A stretch of 64,000 bases of DNA from Streblospio benedicti. Its lineage: Eukaryota; Annelida; Polychaeta; Spionida; Spionidae. The translations under genes were made by a program, and so were the position numbers. The stretch is from NCBI GenBank assembly GCA_019095985.1, contig CM032663.1:20062957-20126956 (forward strand), in the 5' to 3' direction. How positions within the stretch are numbered: position 1 is the stretch's first letter; the number at the start of each line of letters is the position of its first letter. The notes under the pieces were generated by a model, which saw only the letters and a list, made by a program, of their open reading frames with translations, made no database searches and had not been told where the DNA came from. Positions 1 to 18,800 of this stretch are shown in pieces.

Positions 1-3000
1 AAGAATTTAATTAATGGTACAAGCGAAACTAACTAAACGTCGCCGCTGGAAGTTGATTAAAGCTGAAGTAATTAATGAGAGAAATACGTGTGGGCGCAAG
101 CATCTTTATGGGATGTTTTCTTAAGATATATAACGTCCAATGATAATTGGAAATGCCTTTATAAATCACAAAACACCCTACCATTGCCACAAATGCAAAA
201 AATCTGCATTTCTTGAAATTCATAGACAAGTATATATTTATAACACGTAATTATTTCTCTTTAAAATAGCAAAAATAATTGAGTTATTTTTCCTGGGAAC
301 CTCGCATGCTTCACGTCAACAATTACTATCAATTTAAAAAGACGCATTTCATCTCAGATAGTTCTTCCTGACAGCAATTTAGCAAACATTTTTGCCAATC
401 ACTCAAATCAGTTCTTCTGCAAGTTTCCAGCTCACAGAATTCACCATAAGGACACGCACAGACACATAGAATTTGTCACACTTTTCCTGTGCGTCCTTGT
501 AATTAAAGTGTCAAAGTCCCTCGGGGGAACATCTAGAGATCTGATGGTCTTACGTAATTCAAGTGGTCAACCATACGAGTTTTATTGTGGGAGTTGTAGG
601 TCTAAAACGTTCCCTCCCAATGTAACCACACCTCGGATGTCTACAGGATTTTTATGCGTAGCATCTGTTAGTTATACCTGATGACTAAATATAAAAGTAC
701 AGTGTTATTGCTTCATGAATATAGTGGCCGGGTAAAAAAGCAATTGAAACAAATATGCTAATTTTAATTTTCAATGCAGCACACACGCCAGAACAGTGTA
801 CAGCATACAGTGCAACTTCTAGAATGATACCAAAATGTAGTCTGATTGTAAAGGTGGTCTGAAATGAAATTAATGGTATAAACACCACCATGCATGTATA
901 TACGTGTCTACCACGCATCTGTATAACTTTCCTACCAAATGATCCTCCTGACTCCTATCCAAAAGCACACAAATTAACTCACTGGGGAAAATCCCAAACC
1001 TTTTCTGCTGAAGTCACCACAGAAAGGAATGATTTTCCTAATGGCTGGCGCCATTCAGCTGGATGAGGAGTATGGGTTACCTGGCAGACGAGAGACGCAT
1101 CCAGCTTTTTGGATAATTATCTGTCAGTTTGTTGCTTCATTACTGTTTACGTGATTTCAGGGTCATTCTCGTCTGCTGCAGGTACGGGGACGATATGATT
1201 TGATATAGGCTGTGATAGGGGTGCATCTGAATAGTGTTGGCATAATTGAATACTGTAGAATATTGAGTCAGATGTTCGAGTTTTAGGTATACTGCATATA
1301 GTATCTGTATAGTTTAACTATATTGAACCATTGAGGTAAATACTGACAACATGACATGGCATAGCACACACGCACGCACGCACGCACGCACTGGATGTTA
1401 ATCGTACTTTATCAAAATTAAATTATGTGTATTCATAGATGTATGAGAAAGTAAGTAGCATTTCAATGAAAAAATAGTACCTACAAGGAGACCTTATACA
1501 ATCCATGGACAGCATCACGCGAACCCACGGCAAACACACCAGAGACACTTCTCAGAAATGGAACTCATGTAGCTCGTGCACTTAACACCACCTCACAGAG
1601 ATCTTTTACTTTTATCTCGCTCTTTTTCACAGATCCCCCAACGAGCAAAAACGCAACACCCAATCCCTTCAAAGAGAGCGTGCTAATATGGCAGTCATGA
1701 GCAACTGGCAAGGCCCCACGAGAAGAGAGGAGAAAACACCGGCGCGAGCAAGCAGCTACCTACTCCTTTAAAGGCCCCGGCAATGTGTGCTCATTCAGAA
1801 ATATTCACCGAGAATTAAAAAAAAACAAAAAAAAAACACACACACACGGAGAGAGGTAGTATACTTTTTAAATTACGTGTGTCGAGACAATATGTCAATT
1901 TTAGGTAGCATTTCGGACAATTGTTAAATGGAACATGGTCCCGTCACGGTGTTTAAATAGAGATTTTACGCACTCACACACGTATTTCCAATCAACTATT
2001 CACCAGTAAAATAAGTCAGAGATGAACATCCTTGATCACTAACTAGAGTTCAAGAAAGGCTGGCACTGGCAGAAAGTATCATCTGCAATACAGGGTTAGT
2101 ACCGTTGCAACAGTTGTAATAGGAACCCGGTGTTCACCGATAATTAGGTCAATAATGACGGTGTAAATTGGGCAGGCAGCCTCTTGGCTAAGCCCTAATC
2201 ACCGTCTTCGGCCATGTTTAGCAACAGAGGGGACACTAGAGAGTAACAACAGCACCAGCACAAGAATGACCTGTTGACCAGGAGGCTTATAGCTGGTGGG
2301 TGGGGTGTGGACATCCTCTTCTGGGCTCATTTGCGACACTAGGTGCCCTGTCCGGCATGCAATATCGCGGCTCATTACTGGCCGTCATTGTTGTAATAGT
2401 AGACGTGAATGGTGCTAGCTCAGGGTGTGTTATATAATGTAATAATAGCAGTGACCGCTACCACCGATGGCTGGTTGGGTGGACCTCCTACTTGGACCAC
2501 GCCAAATTGCTTGGGTAAATATGCTTTTGTTTGTTATCCAGATGCACTGGTGCCTTGCTATAAGGTGTGAGTTCAAGCTGAGTAGTTGTAAACGTGTTGG
2601 GTGTGTGAATGCATGACTTTGCTTTGAAAACGACACATGTGCTCTAGTGGCATTATGTGTTATTGTTGGCAGTGCGCACATGCCTTTCAATTGTCAAAGC
2701 TGATAGTCGTGAAAAATAAGGCAGTCTTGGCTCATTACCAGCCACAACAGTAACAGCAATTCATGCAATGAGATTATTGCCCAATATCAAACACACGTGC
2801 GGAGGCATTAGCGTTGTGTATTGTAGTGAAAACCGGATAAAGCATATTAACGTGTCCCAAATCGAGCGTTCACAATAGCATCACCGCCAATCTATTATTA
2901 ATCTGAATGGCGGGGCAAATGTACACCGGCCCATCTAGTCCAATTGTCAAATGTGCCCCACGCCAATTAATTTATGTTCACTCAAACTGTTACTACCCAG

Positions 3001-3903
3001 ACAGGTTACTCTGGGTTTGTGGGTTAAAATGCCATATTAGGCACGTTATTGCTGCCCAGGTGGCCTGTGCAGTTGCAATATGGATGCGCTAAATAGAGCC
3101 ATCTCTATCAATCAAGCAGACGAGACAAACAAATGGCTGAAAATGGCCGCCATTTTGGAACCCACGACAACTGGAAACGAAAAGATGACATTTCACGCCG
3201 GAGCAGCTCATTTTGTAGTCACAAACGAGCAGAGTATTATTAAATCTGACGTCGTGAACAAGCTCAAATAATAGAGAAATTAAATATCATAACAACAGCC
3301 TGAAACCTGACCGCTGTTTCGGATGTTACAACAGGGTTAACCCAAGCCGAAGAGGTAACTCGAGAAAGTGAGCTGCAATTTTAGGCGTGGTTCTACAATT
3401 GCGAAATAATGTTTCCATCTTGAACCTAGCACGTCAACTGATTCGGTGGTAATTTAATAAACAGCCACTGTCTCATTTGGGTTGGCGATATTATAGGAAT
3501 TAGTCGATACCGCCTCTGCTTGCATGTACTCATTATCATTATTTCAGCATCCGAACTCAGACGACAACGTTAAAGCACTGGCTCCGCGAAACCTACCTGG
3601 AAAATGGATGGGGCGTGCTTCGCTCAAGAATTATGGCCGTATTTTACGACATTTTGCCTGGCAGTGCAGCAGGACAATTACAAGGTCGGGGAGGTGGTGA
3701 CATTAATGCCCAGTGACAAACATGGCTTTTTTATGGTCGTTTTAGAGACTTCTTGGTCAAACACTTAATTGGTTGTTGGCTGGGTTCGAATTGCTTCATG
3801 GTTATTCTTCGTGGAACTAGTTTTTTTTGTTGTAAGCTTGAGGTATGGCCTGATATTTTTGGGAGATGGGGTAAACCAAACAATTTGTTTGTGCTTACTT
3901 GGT
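1..3903. other. Non-coding stretch, no gene seen
   Basis: I see no open frame with recognisable protein character on either strand. The stretch is AT-rich with a less AT-rich block at about 2040-2420 and a short CGCA-type microsatellite near 1370. It may be intergenic or intronic; the sequence does not decide. Confidence 0.5.
1367..1391. repeat. Microsatellite (CGCA)n
   Basis: About five tandem CGCA units follow a short CA run. It is a simple repeat with no coding context. Confidence 0.9.
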
Positions 3904-4071
3904 TGAATGGATTCTTGGTGAATGGATATGAATCCATATTTGGATTCATGTTAAGTGTAATACATGTTACTTTTATTACATACTCAGATATTGAGTGGAT
4001 TCTTGGTGCATGGATATGAATCCATATTTGGAGTCATGTTACATGTATTACATACTCAGAAATAGAGTGTA
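3904..4071. repeat. Two-copy tandem duplication, 88 bp period
   Basis: The words GGATTCTTGGTG and GGATATGAATCCATATTTGGA recur at a spacing of 88 bp (the first copy of GGATTCTTGGTG begins at 3909, the second at 3997), and both units end in TTACATACTCAGA. The copies differ by a few substitutions and a small indel, so this is a modestly old local duplication. Each unit carries an inner palindrome, GGATATGAATCCATAT. Confidence 0.85.
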
Positions 4072-10229
<6,158 letters not shown>

Positions 10230-10640
10230 CCTATTAATTCACCTATTATCTACATTACAACCGAGTTTATTACCTTGAAAAACTTTGTCATTGAATGATA
10301 AAACGAAATTAGCATGCTTGAGAAGAACATAAAAGGACCTTAAATGCACCACCATTTTTGAGAGAAAAAAAATCTTTTTGGAAGATGCATAGAAAAAAAT
10401 GGTCATAATAAATGGAAAGTTACCCATAACTAATGCAGTGGAAACACAACTCCAGTGGAGTATATTAAGATTTCCACCACAGCAATGCTTCACAGTTGGT
10501 GACATAACTTCAGTTTTTTTCCCCACTGACGTGCAATTCAAAAACGACTGGTCTTATAACTTCATCAATTGCTAAGATGATATTTTTTGCAGTGCAACAT
10601 GACTTTAAAAAAAAATTGTTAACAGTCAACGTGCAATTCA
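10230..10640 (-). pseudogene. Degraded Tc1/mariner-type transposase fragment
   Basis: The minus strand retains a frame whose central words match the middle of Tc1-family DDE transposases. PTVKHCCGGNL corresponds to the family's PTVKHGGGS block. It is followed by a WxCVSTA..GN..FIMTI segment equivalent to VWGCFSAAGVGNLVFI, and then by a region ending FVLSFNDKVFQ, where an intact enzyme has FVFQQDNDPKHT. The catalytic Asp block is not intact and the sequence decays at both ends. I could not find the terminal inverted repeats. This is an old inactive DNA-transposon relic, not a host gene. The match is from memory of the family consensus, not from an alignment run. Confidence 0.6.
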
Positions 10641-12015
10641 TGATCATAGGCTTATGTATGTGATAATAATTTTGAAAGGTGTCTCAAAAAAAAATTATTG
10701 TTGTTGATATACACAAACTATTTTTTTCCATGTATAACTACCACCGAAAACAATAAAAGTTGTAATTACCATATTGGTGATTATCACTTAAAAGTGTATC
10801 CAGTAAGTATGCCAATAATCACCCAGATAGCATTATGTCAACAATGAAATAATCCCATCACTAATCCATTTTTAATCCACACAACAAACTCTCTTATGCA
10901 ACATTATCCAATAGCAATTTAACGACAGTCGATTTCAATGACAGTTGATTTCTCACCTAGAATAGATAATTATCCACCTTTTCAAAATTCGTCTGCACAC
11001 CTTAACACCTCAACTGCCATGTTGAAACTGTCACTAGGGTCCCCATTCCCATGCTTATCAATAAAAAGACCTAACCCTTCTCCTCAAGTGAAGGCCCAAG
11101 CTCCAACTGTCATCGGCCTTCTTTTGAATTAGCCAAGTTAGCGCCATTCGAGACCGGCAAAACTTTTTATAGTAAACACCACAACCTGCAATGACTCATA
11201 CCGGCCATGGCCGCCTACGGCTTGGGGAATTTCTAGTATATCATAGTAGTAAGAGAACGCCGGAGCATAACTAACCATTTCTCGTCTGCTAAGCTTACTG
11301 AACCAACAAGGCCATTTTACCCAGCGTGCTTCTCTTTTTCTTTTTTTTTTATTTTATTTACCCCAGCTACAAGAGACGGTAGACCATTGAGAACTAACAT
11401 GCTACCCCGTGTAGATTATTGATTTGATGTTACCCGCTCTACCGAAAAATGGCGGGCTTGTCAGCTGAATATTCAACCTGTAGATGTGAAAGGCTGCTTG
11501 ACAGATAACAAAAGGTATCAGAGTTGTTAAATATAGGGCGGAAAAAATTATGCCCTTCACGTGGTTGCCTGTAAAAGTGAAGTACGTGAAAACGTGATAG
11601 CTGTCGTTATCTTTCTGTGTCTATGGGAATCCGTCTTCCAAGGCCTCAGTTTTGTTTGAACAGTGTCTAGATGAAAAGTTGAAGAGGTTATTGAAAGACG
11701 TTATTACAGTGATTATCTCTGTTTGCAGCTTGTATGAATGATATAAAGAATTGTAAGTTATTTTAAGACGACAATCAAAGAATACAAACTATCTTACTTA
11801 AAATGACAAGTAAATGCAAACAGAGTTTTAATATGCAATGATTTAAATTACATATTACATAAAAGCTTGATATGGATCGTGCAAGTAAATAATTTCTTAC
11901 AGACATTTGCAAATACACACGCACACACATATATAAAAGGTTAAAGAAAAGGTACCATATCAAATTGTCAAAATCATTCTTGAGCTAGCACGTAAAATTT
12001 AATCAAATAAATATC
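10641..12015. other. Non-coding stretch, nothing recognised
   Basis: No supported gene. A GC-richer block near 11140-11260 contains the palindrome CCGGCCATGGCCG; the rest is AT-rich. Confidence 0.45.
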
Positions 12016-12324
12016 TTATTTCAATGGTGTTTTAATAATGTTCCTCTGCAGTTTATTGACATTCAAATAGACCAAGAAAATATTGACAGAATCCAATTCA
12101 CCTTCGCTGGAAGGGGCAATAAATAAATGTTTTGTCACAGAGTTCAAACATCCATTGTTGCATAAATCTTGCTTCACGGATTCAGACGTGACAAGGAACT
12201 TCAGTAATCCACTAAAAATAGAATAGCTTTGGCTCTGCATAATTTCTCTTAAGTCAGACTGTGAATCTTGAATGGTTGCCTCCGAAAGCAGTGCACTAGT
12301 CACGTGAATATTGAAGTCACCTGG
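12016..12324 (-). other. Possible coding exon, unrecognised
   Basis: A minus-strand frame of about 95-100 codons runs to a TAA at 12016 and has protein-like composition rich in Ser, Gln, Glu and Leu, unlike the Phe/Tyr/Ile-rich chance frames nearby. It reads ...IFSGLLKFLVTSESVKQDL and then CNNGCLNSVTKHLF, which has the feel of a helical (armadillo-like) repeat, but I recognise no family. It has no ATG at the head of the open part and only a weak upstream acceptor, so if real it is a terminal exon. A second protein-like patch lies about 300 bp upstream on the same strand (12610-12720) but is interrupted by a stop. It may equally be chance or a decayed gene. Confidence 0.2.
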
Positions 12325-15300
12325 CTAAGTGCTTTGAGTTTCCGGGTGAAATGATTGAACAAATTTGTTATCAGTTTATTATCACATTTTCTGATTATTT
12401 TTGAAACCCCAGAATCAATAATATTTATGCAGCCGATCCATAGACAGCAATCCACCTTGTAACTGCGTGAAATCCATATGGGGTCAATATTGTCAACATG
12501 ATAAAAAATGAATGAATTAACAAACTATTGTGGACCAATGTGCATTTATTGTTTGTCGTCCGATGAGAGTGACAAAGTGCGCTATAGTTCATACACCGCT
12601 CACCGTTGCTGTCTTGGCGAAAAGCAAGCAGATCAAAGAATGAAGAGACATTCTTGAAGGGTTGAATTGGGCAATAGGGAAATGAAATAACGCTCAAGTT
12701 GGGAAGTATATTTCTACACACAATTCTACAAAAATAAATAAATAAATAAAAGAGAACAGAAAAAAACATGACTATGATGTGTCCATCCTGTTTAAAAAGT
12801 ATTAAAGTTCATTACTGTTACATGACCTTTAAAAAGTATAATAGTACATTACACTAAAAGATGCAAGCCAGGTCATGCATCAATACATACAAAAGCTACA
12901 AATGGCTTGTAAATTCTACACTAAAACCACCTACCAGTAACAACAAAAAGGACATATCTATAGTTACAACCCTGAGACCAAGTATCATCTAGTTTGGCGA
13001 TTGTATTTGGGAAAATCGAGGCACTATTGTCCAGGGTTGTTGATCTAATCGACTGTTCCGTTGATGTATACAAACTTTAAATTCATGCACCAGATGCCCA
13101 TATCCATTAAGAGAGAGCACTCATGTTCAGAATTCCTATTTTATAGCATTCTTAACTGAACAATACAATGAAACTATCGTACACAAGATCTCAAACCCAT
13201 GCAGTAAAGCGTATACAGATAGTAAAGCCATTATTAGAATAAACAATCTCATCTTTACATTTCATGTAAGCAACTTTTCCTAATTGATAACGAAAAATAT
13301 TATTACTTCTCCAATTTTCAAGAGTGAAAGGCGATGAAATCAGCAATGAAAATAATCATTACTAATTTGACTCGTGTTGATGTTGAAGCTCATCAAAACC
13401 GTCATATAGGAAGAAATCAATCAACTTGAAGCTTTTGACCGGACGTATCTTATTATTAAAGTGGATTCTACACAAAGTAAAACCAGGACACTTCCCCCTA
13501 CATCTAGGGTCAAACAGTCCAGAAAATTGAAGCAGAAACAATCATGCTGTTGTAGCCACTGTTAATTGGCACATTATTCTGGCATAGAGTTTTTTTTTAA
13601 TAAGATGCAATCATGTTTTGACATATGCATTTCTCATTACATAATGCACAGTAAAATCGGGCATGAATATTCGTGATAGTAAGACTGAGACTGAGACGAC
13701 AAGTGAATTTTGCAAGGACGTTTCCCCCAAGTGCTTGGCAAACTTTTCATCAACTGTAAAATGTCATTGACAGTCTTCGTGATCTCATCATGTAAATAAG
13801 ATAATAGTCAAGTGGTCAGGCTATGCTATGTGAGTTTTATTACCAAATCCATTGATATCGAATCCTCGTGGATAGCATTGCAGTTGGTGCTGTTGATGCG
13901 TGGCAATATTTCAGGTTAATGTCATTGATTTGTTATATTATGCAGAATATAACTCCAATAAATGTGATATTTTGTATTCAATAAAAATAAACCATACAGA
14001 AATAGGAGTAAGTTACACATATTCATTTCATATATGTAAAAGTACGTGTATACGTTCATGCTAAAAACATACATGCCAAGGAACGTTTGTGAAAAATAGA
14101 ACAACCAGCTAGCAAAAAACAAACAAACAAACAAAAAACAAAAAACCCAGCAACAAAACACACACACACAAAAAAATCAAAAACAACAAAAATAGCACCT
14201 TCACGTCATACAAAGTATCAATCAGGAAATTATACTGTCACATCAAAATCATCAACCACAAACGGTTCCAATGAAATACAGATACACAAAAACGTCATTA
14301 AATCAAGTTGTTTGCACGCGAGGAATCGCAGATGTCAGCGCAGGCATCTAAATGTGCGTTGGTCACAAGCTTATGCCATAAAAAAGCGAGGACTGCCAAC
14401 CTAGTAATGATCACAACCAAGATGTTCAAGAGCTATAATTTTCTGGTAATTTTCTCCTCAGAATGAAAGGTAGCCTCAAGCTCCGAGATGAAGGTGGCCC
14501 AGGAAGGCCTGGCAGGGCCGGCCCTACTTGATATTGAGAGTCTCCTGGGGCGGGTCACCTGGTAGCGTTGCTACTTGAAAATGCACGCCACGATGATTGT
14601 GTTAATTAGTATGCATAGCTATTAGATCATTTAATTCTGATTAATTCTCTTTGATTTGTTGCGCATCACCGATTAATGACGCTTTGGCTGCTGTTTGAAT
14701 AAGGTGTTTTAACATGATGAGGAAGACTTGATTTAAGAGCTTACTGTTAATGCTCTGAGAAAGTTTGCATTGGTAGCGCTTTGCTCATTTCAAAGAATTG
14801 TTGAAATGCCCTAAAGTAAAAGAAAACATCACGTACAGATGTTCTACGACAGATGTGGGTACCATTATCGAAAGCAGTTGAATGTATACTTTGTCATTAT
14901 TGCTTTGTTAGCCAAAACTCTTAATGTGTATGTTTGAGGCTCTGGACATAGTACCATGTTATCCTCTTACTGTTTGAGTATTAAGCCTTAGAACCAGTAT
15001 TTAATAGTATCATTGTTAATAACATATAGTACATTTGTGGAAAAGGGCCGATAACGCGATAACATCGGAAATAGCATATTGTAAGTATGTAAAACTTTTA
15101 CATAAAACCATGAAAATGCATTGAAACAACCATCAGGTCATTCAAACTCAGGTGGGTAAAAATATACGCTAATGTCGCTATTGTAAAGAGGAACAACCAA
15201 ACATAACAAATGTGTAATATTGTAAAAACAAAAAGTATTATCGAAATCCAAAGATATATGTTTGAGGGGTGGGGAGCAGTATATTGTTTACAGGTCAAAC

Positions 15301-15684
15301 CAGGTGCGGTTTACAACGAGTATGATGAACTCTGGACAAATGTTGCGCTTACTTTCCAAATATCCAATCAATTCGTCACATTATAATCTTAATGTTACAC
15401 GGATAATGGACCTGCAGTGTCATGACACATATACAAACTAACGTTTAAACAAGGACATGTGGGGTCATTCTTGCTATTCTTGCTATTTTTATGTGCTACA
15501 TAGAAGACATCACAAGACAATTGAATACCCGGTTGTGACCTCACAGCTTAGCTTTGCAGGTCATCAAATACTTACATGCCAGGAACGGCTGGTTTAAAAC
15601 TAGTGCCTTGGTATTTCCTGTTTATTACGATTCAGACTAGTTATGTTTGTGCTCTAGAACTTTTGAAGAACAACGGCACTTTAT
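12325..15684. other. Non-coding stretch with a homeodomain-core island
   Basis: No gene is supported. Simple A-rich and CAAA repeats lie at about 14115-14190. At about 14500-14710 is a less AT-rich island that holds a GTAGC/GCTAC dyad, TTAATTAG, TATGCATA, CTTTGAT and several ATTA cores within 200 bp, which is the look of a cis-regulatory element. Function is inferred only. Confidence 0.35.
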
Positions 15685-15838
15685 ACGGTCTACAAACCTC
15701 ACTATTTAGACCACACAGGCACTGATTTCAAGTGGTCTCGATAGAAAGGTGGTCTATTTAGGGAGGTTCCCGTTGGTCTTTTTTACAAAGGGAAACGCTG
15801 TTCATTGCATAGCTAGAGGTGGTCTCAATAGATGTGTG
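15685..15838. mobile_element. GTGGTCT repeat family, copy A
   Basis: This copy carries ACCTCACTATTTAGACCAC on one side and repeated GTGGTCT followed by CGATAGA, ATTTAGG and CAATAGA on the other. These are degenerate inverted and direct copies of a GTGGTCTTAATAGAGAGGT-type word. The same architecture recurs at four other places in the window, so it is an interspersed repeat, most likely a short non-autonomous DNA element. No coding capacity. Confidence 0.6.
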
Positions 15839-18800
15839 GGCGCAATTAAAGGTTCCATTGTCAAGCATTTGAAGAATTTGGTTGTGAGCACAATTATTGA
15901 TTATCATTATTCATTGTAGACGACAGAAACTTAACTTGTAATATTTACAGCTAGAGTAGTGTCTCTGACAATCATCAAAATGATTTTCTATGTCAGTCCA
16001 GACGACTTTGCATTAACATAATTACTGTACCCCAAACTTGATGAGCTCATTCAAGGATATTGATTGTTAGTAATTATTCTCATTGGCAGTTTGAATTTTT
16101 GATCAGCCAAATCAAACCAACAATCACACAACTAAATCCCGACCACTTTACATAATAGTATACAATACAATTAACTACCACATTATAGTTGCATTAAAAA
16201 TTCACGACTCACTTCAATGACCAAATGCCATTTAACATGTGAATAACATTCAACACATGGAATTCCAGACCAAGGAGGTCAGTATGTTATTGAATTAAAC
16301 ACATACAGCTCACCGCAAATACGTTATTTTTAAACAAGGTGAATACTCAAAAGAGACATTTATGTGATTCAGAAGAATTGGTGGCTTCACGTACAACAAT
16401 TTTTAAACATTCGACCCGATGGCACTGGAAAGCCTTGAAAATGATTTTTGACGTTAAAATTTCCAAATCATTCTACAGGATTATAACCCAAAATATAGAC
16501 AACTCAAACTTCCTAAGCACAATAATAAAAAATATACACCCATTTTCAGTGCATAAAACTCGTGACAATCCCAACCTCCCTATACATTTTCAGTTCATAC
16601 CTAAAAGTTTTGCAAGCAACAAGAAAAAGGAACACGAACAGCTTTTTTTTGCCCATCGCCGCCACCATACAGAAGACTGAATAGTGCATTTTCCCCAGCA
16701 TCCCCGGCGCAAATGTCGAGTGGACCCAACTGAGGGGAAAAGACATCTGAGGGAGACGTCTGATCAAAGGGTGGATTAGGCTCAATGTCTGAATTAACGT
16801 CTACTTGGCGAAAAGCACACCTGCGGTGAAGACTGGAAACTAGCACGCCAAGTCTCGTAATGAACGCGAATGGAGGTGTAGTGAGGGGAGTCCCCGTTGG
16901 GCTTTCCCCAAAAATTGAGAGCCATGTGCGAACGGCGCGACCTTGTAAAAATGGCATCTCTGTAAACGAGATCACTTTTTGTCGAAGACACGAGTTTTAG
17001 CTACAGTTATGCAAATAGTGTCCATAAACGCACATAATTCCGCCTTTAAAATCAGTATATCTATCTTAATGAGCATGATTTCAAAAAGAATATTACCGGT
17101 TTAATCAGAAAGGTATCACTTTCATTGAGTTACCTTCTTCTAATGCACATAAACTCAATTTCCCAAGTAACATGTAGAGAAGTGTTTCTCTACAACTATT
17201 ACCTATGGCCAGCAGCAAGGAAGGATGGGATTACAGAACAAACGAGACCCGTGGTCAGGTACTTGACAATGAGGAGATGGTGTGTTTGGGAGTAATCCGT
17301 CTATTCAGGGGCATGTGTGAGCGACGTGTGTCCCCCGAGGCTCAGACTATTGGAGAGCAGCGGACGAAAAAGAGGGAAGCACTTTTGGAGATGAAATGGA
17401 CGCAATCCCTCCTTCCTCCTGCCTCTGCCCTCTTAATCCCTAATGACAGGAGGGGAAAGCACACCTGGTGGGACTTGACGCACTGGGCTGTGAGAACTTA
17501 AGGGGCGGGGTGTGACCAAGAGACGGGGAGTTTCCAGCTAGCAGGGCTACTTGTGTGAGCAAGACTAGATTGCTCTCACAATTCACTTTTCGCCGTTTGT
17601 CTCTTTTATCGTTTGGCAATGAATTGAAATCTGCAGTGCAGCGCAGGGCTAATTCGATTGTATTGTGAATTGAAAGGGGACAAATTGATTCCAATTCATC
17701 ATCTTTAATGGGGATTAATAGACTGATTCATTAAGTCTGAGTTGTACGGGCGTGGCTCAAGTTGAGTGTTTAAAGTCACCTTTTTACAAGATTAGTCACG
17801 TGCGTCGGGCGTGTGAGTGTGGTGGGTACAACCCCATATTGTAACCTTTTTTATGTGGTACCATTTAATTAAAAACTTTTGAGTCACGTGGGCGTGTCCG
17901 CGAGCACAGATTAGCACTGATTAATACATTACTCAGGGGCTCATTTTATTAGGGGGCTGGGGTTTCCCACCCAAACATATGGCTTACTCATCTGATGTGC
18001 TGTACTAATATCTTGGTGGCGTGCTCGTAAATTGATCCGCCTGCTGTGAAATTAGAACAATCCCTGCTGCTGCTGCGGCAGTCGCATGCACGTAATCAAT
18101 AATGAATGATTACGTTTTGGGATGATACAACAGCAGCAAGTATAACATAATAAAAACCCTCTATAGTAGTAGAGAATCTGCATGCAAGTACACGTACATG
18201 GATCCAGAGCAGACTGCAATCCCACGTTTCAATAAAGGCGGTGGTTGCAACCCAGATAGGGATAGGAGGCCATGGCACGTCAAGATCAGTGAGATGTCGC
18301 AAAAACGTACTTTGAGGGAATATTTGTTTGGGGGCTTGTGCAGCTGTGCACGGAAGGTCGCACCATGCGGTGTAAATGGCCTCGATCTATAATTAAAGTT
18401 ACCCTTTACTATAAAGCGGAAGTTGGTGTCGGCCATATCTTGTTCAAAGTCGTATGCGCAAACACACACGGCCATTATGTCGTGCGCACCTTTCAATGAC
18501 ACCCTATTAATTACGCTAAATTAGCCACACGACAACCTTCTATAATTCCAAACGTAGCCTTTGCACCAGATATAAAACGCATTACTGAAGCCTTCATAAC
18601 ACTATTCTAGACCACGTCCTTAAACAACAGCTCAACACACACACAAGTAACACTGTGACACACCCAAAGGGTGTTCAAATTTCGTTTGGCACAAGGATAT
18701 CATGGATATCAGTGGCAAGGTGGGGATATAACAAGGCACAAAAAGCCTTTGGGATGCTTAACTACATATAATGGCTCACGAGCAGAGCTTTAATGACCTC

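Noticed and set aside
3770-3800. tRNA-like GGTTCGAATTG word
   Set aside because: It resembles a tRNA T-arm, but no cloverleaf or A box could be fitted around it.
13371-13548. 59-codon minus-strand frame ending LYDGFDELQHQHESN
   Set aside because: Looks protein-like in part, but it is short, Phe/Lys/Ile rich as chance frames are in AT-rich DNA, and lacks a convincing acceptor.
16339-16991. Overlapping frames of 113 and 124 codons on opposite strands
   Set aside because: No motif, and the frames on both strands cannot be told apart from chance in a less AT-rich block.
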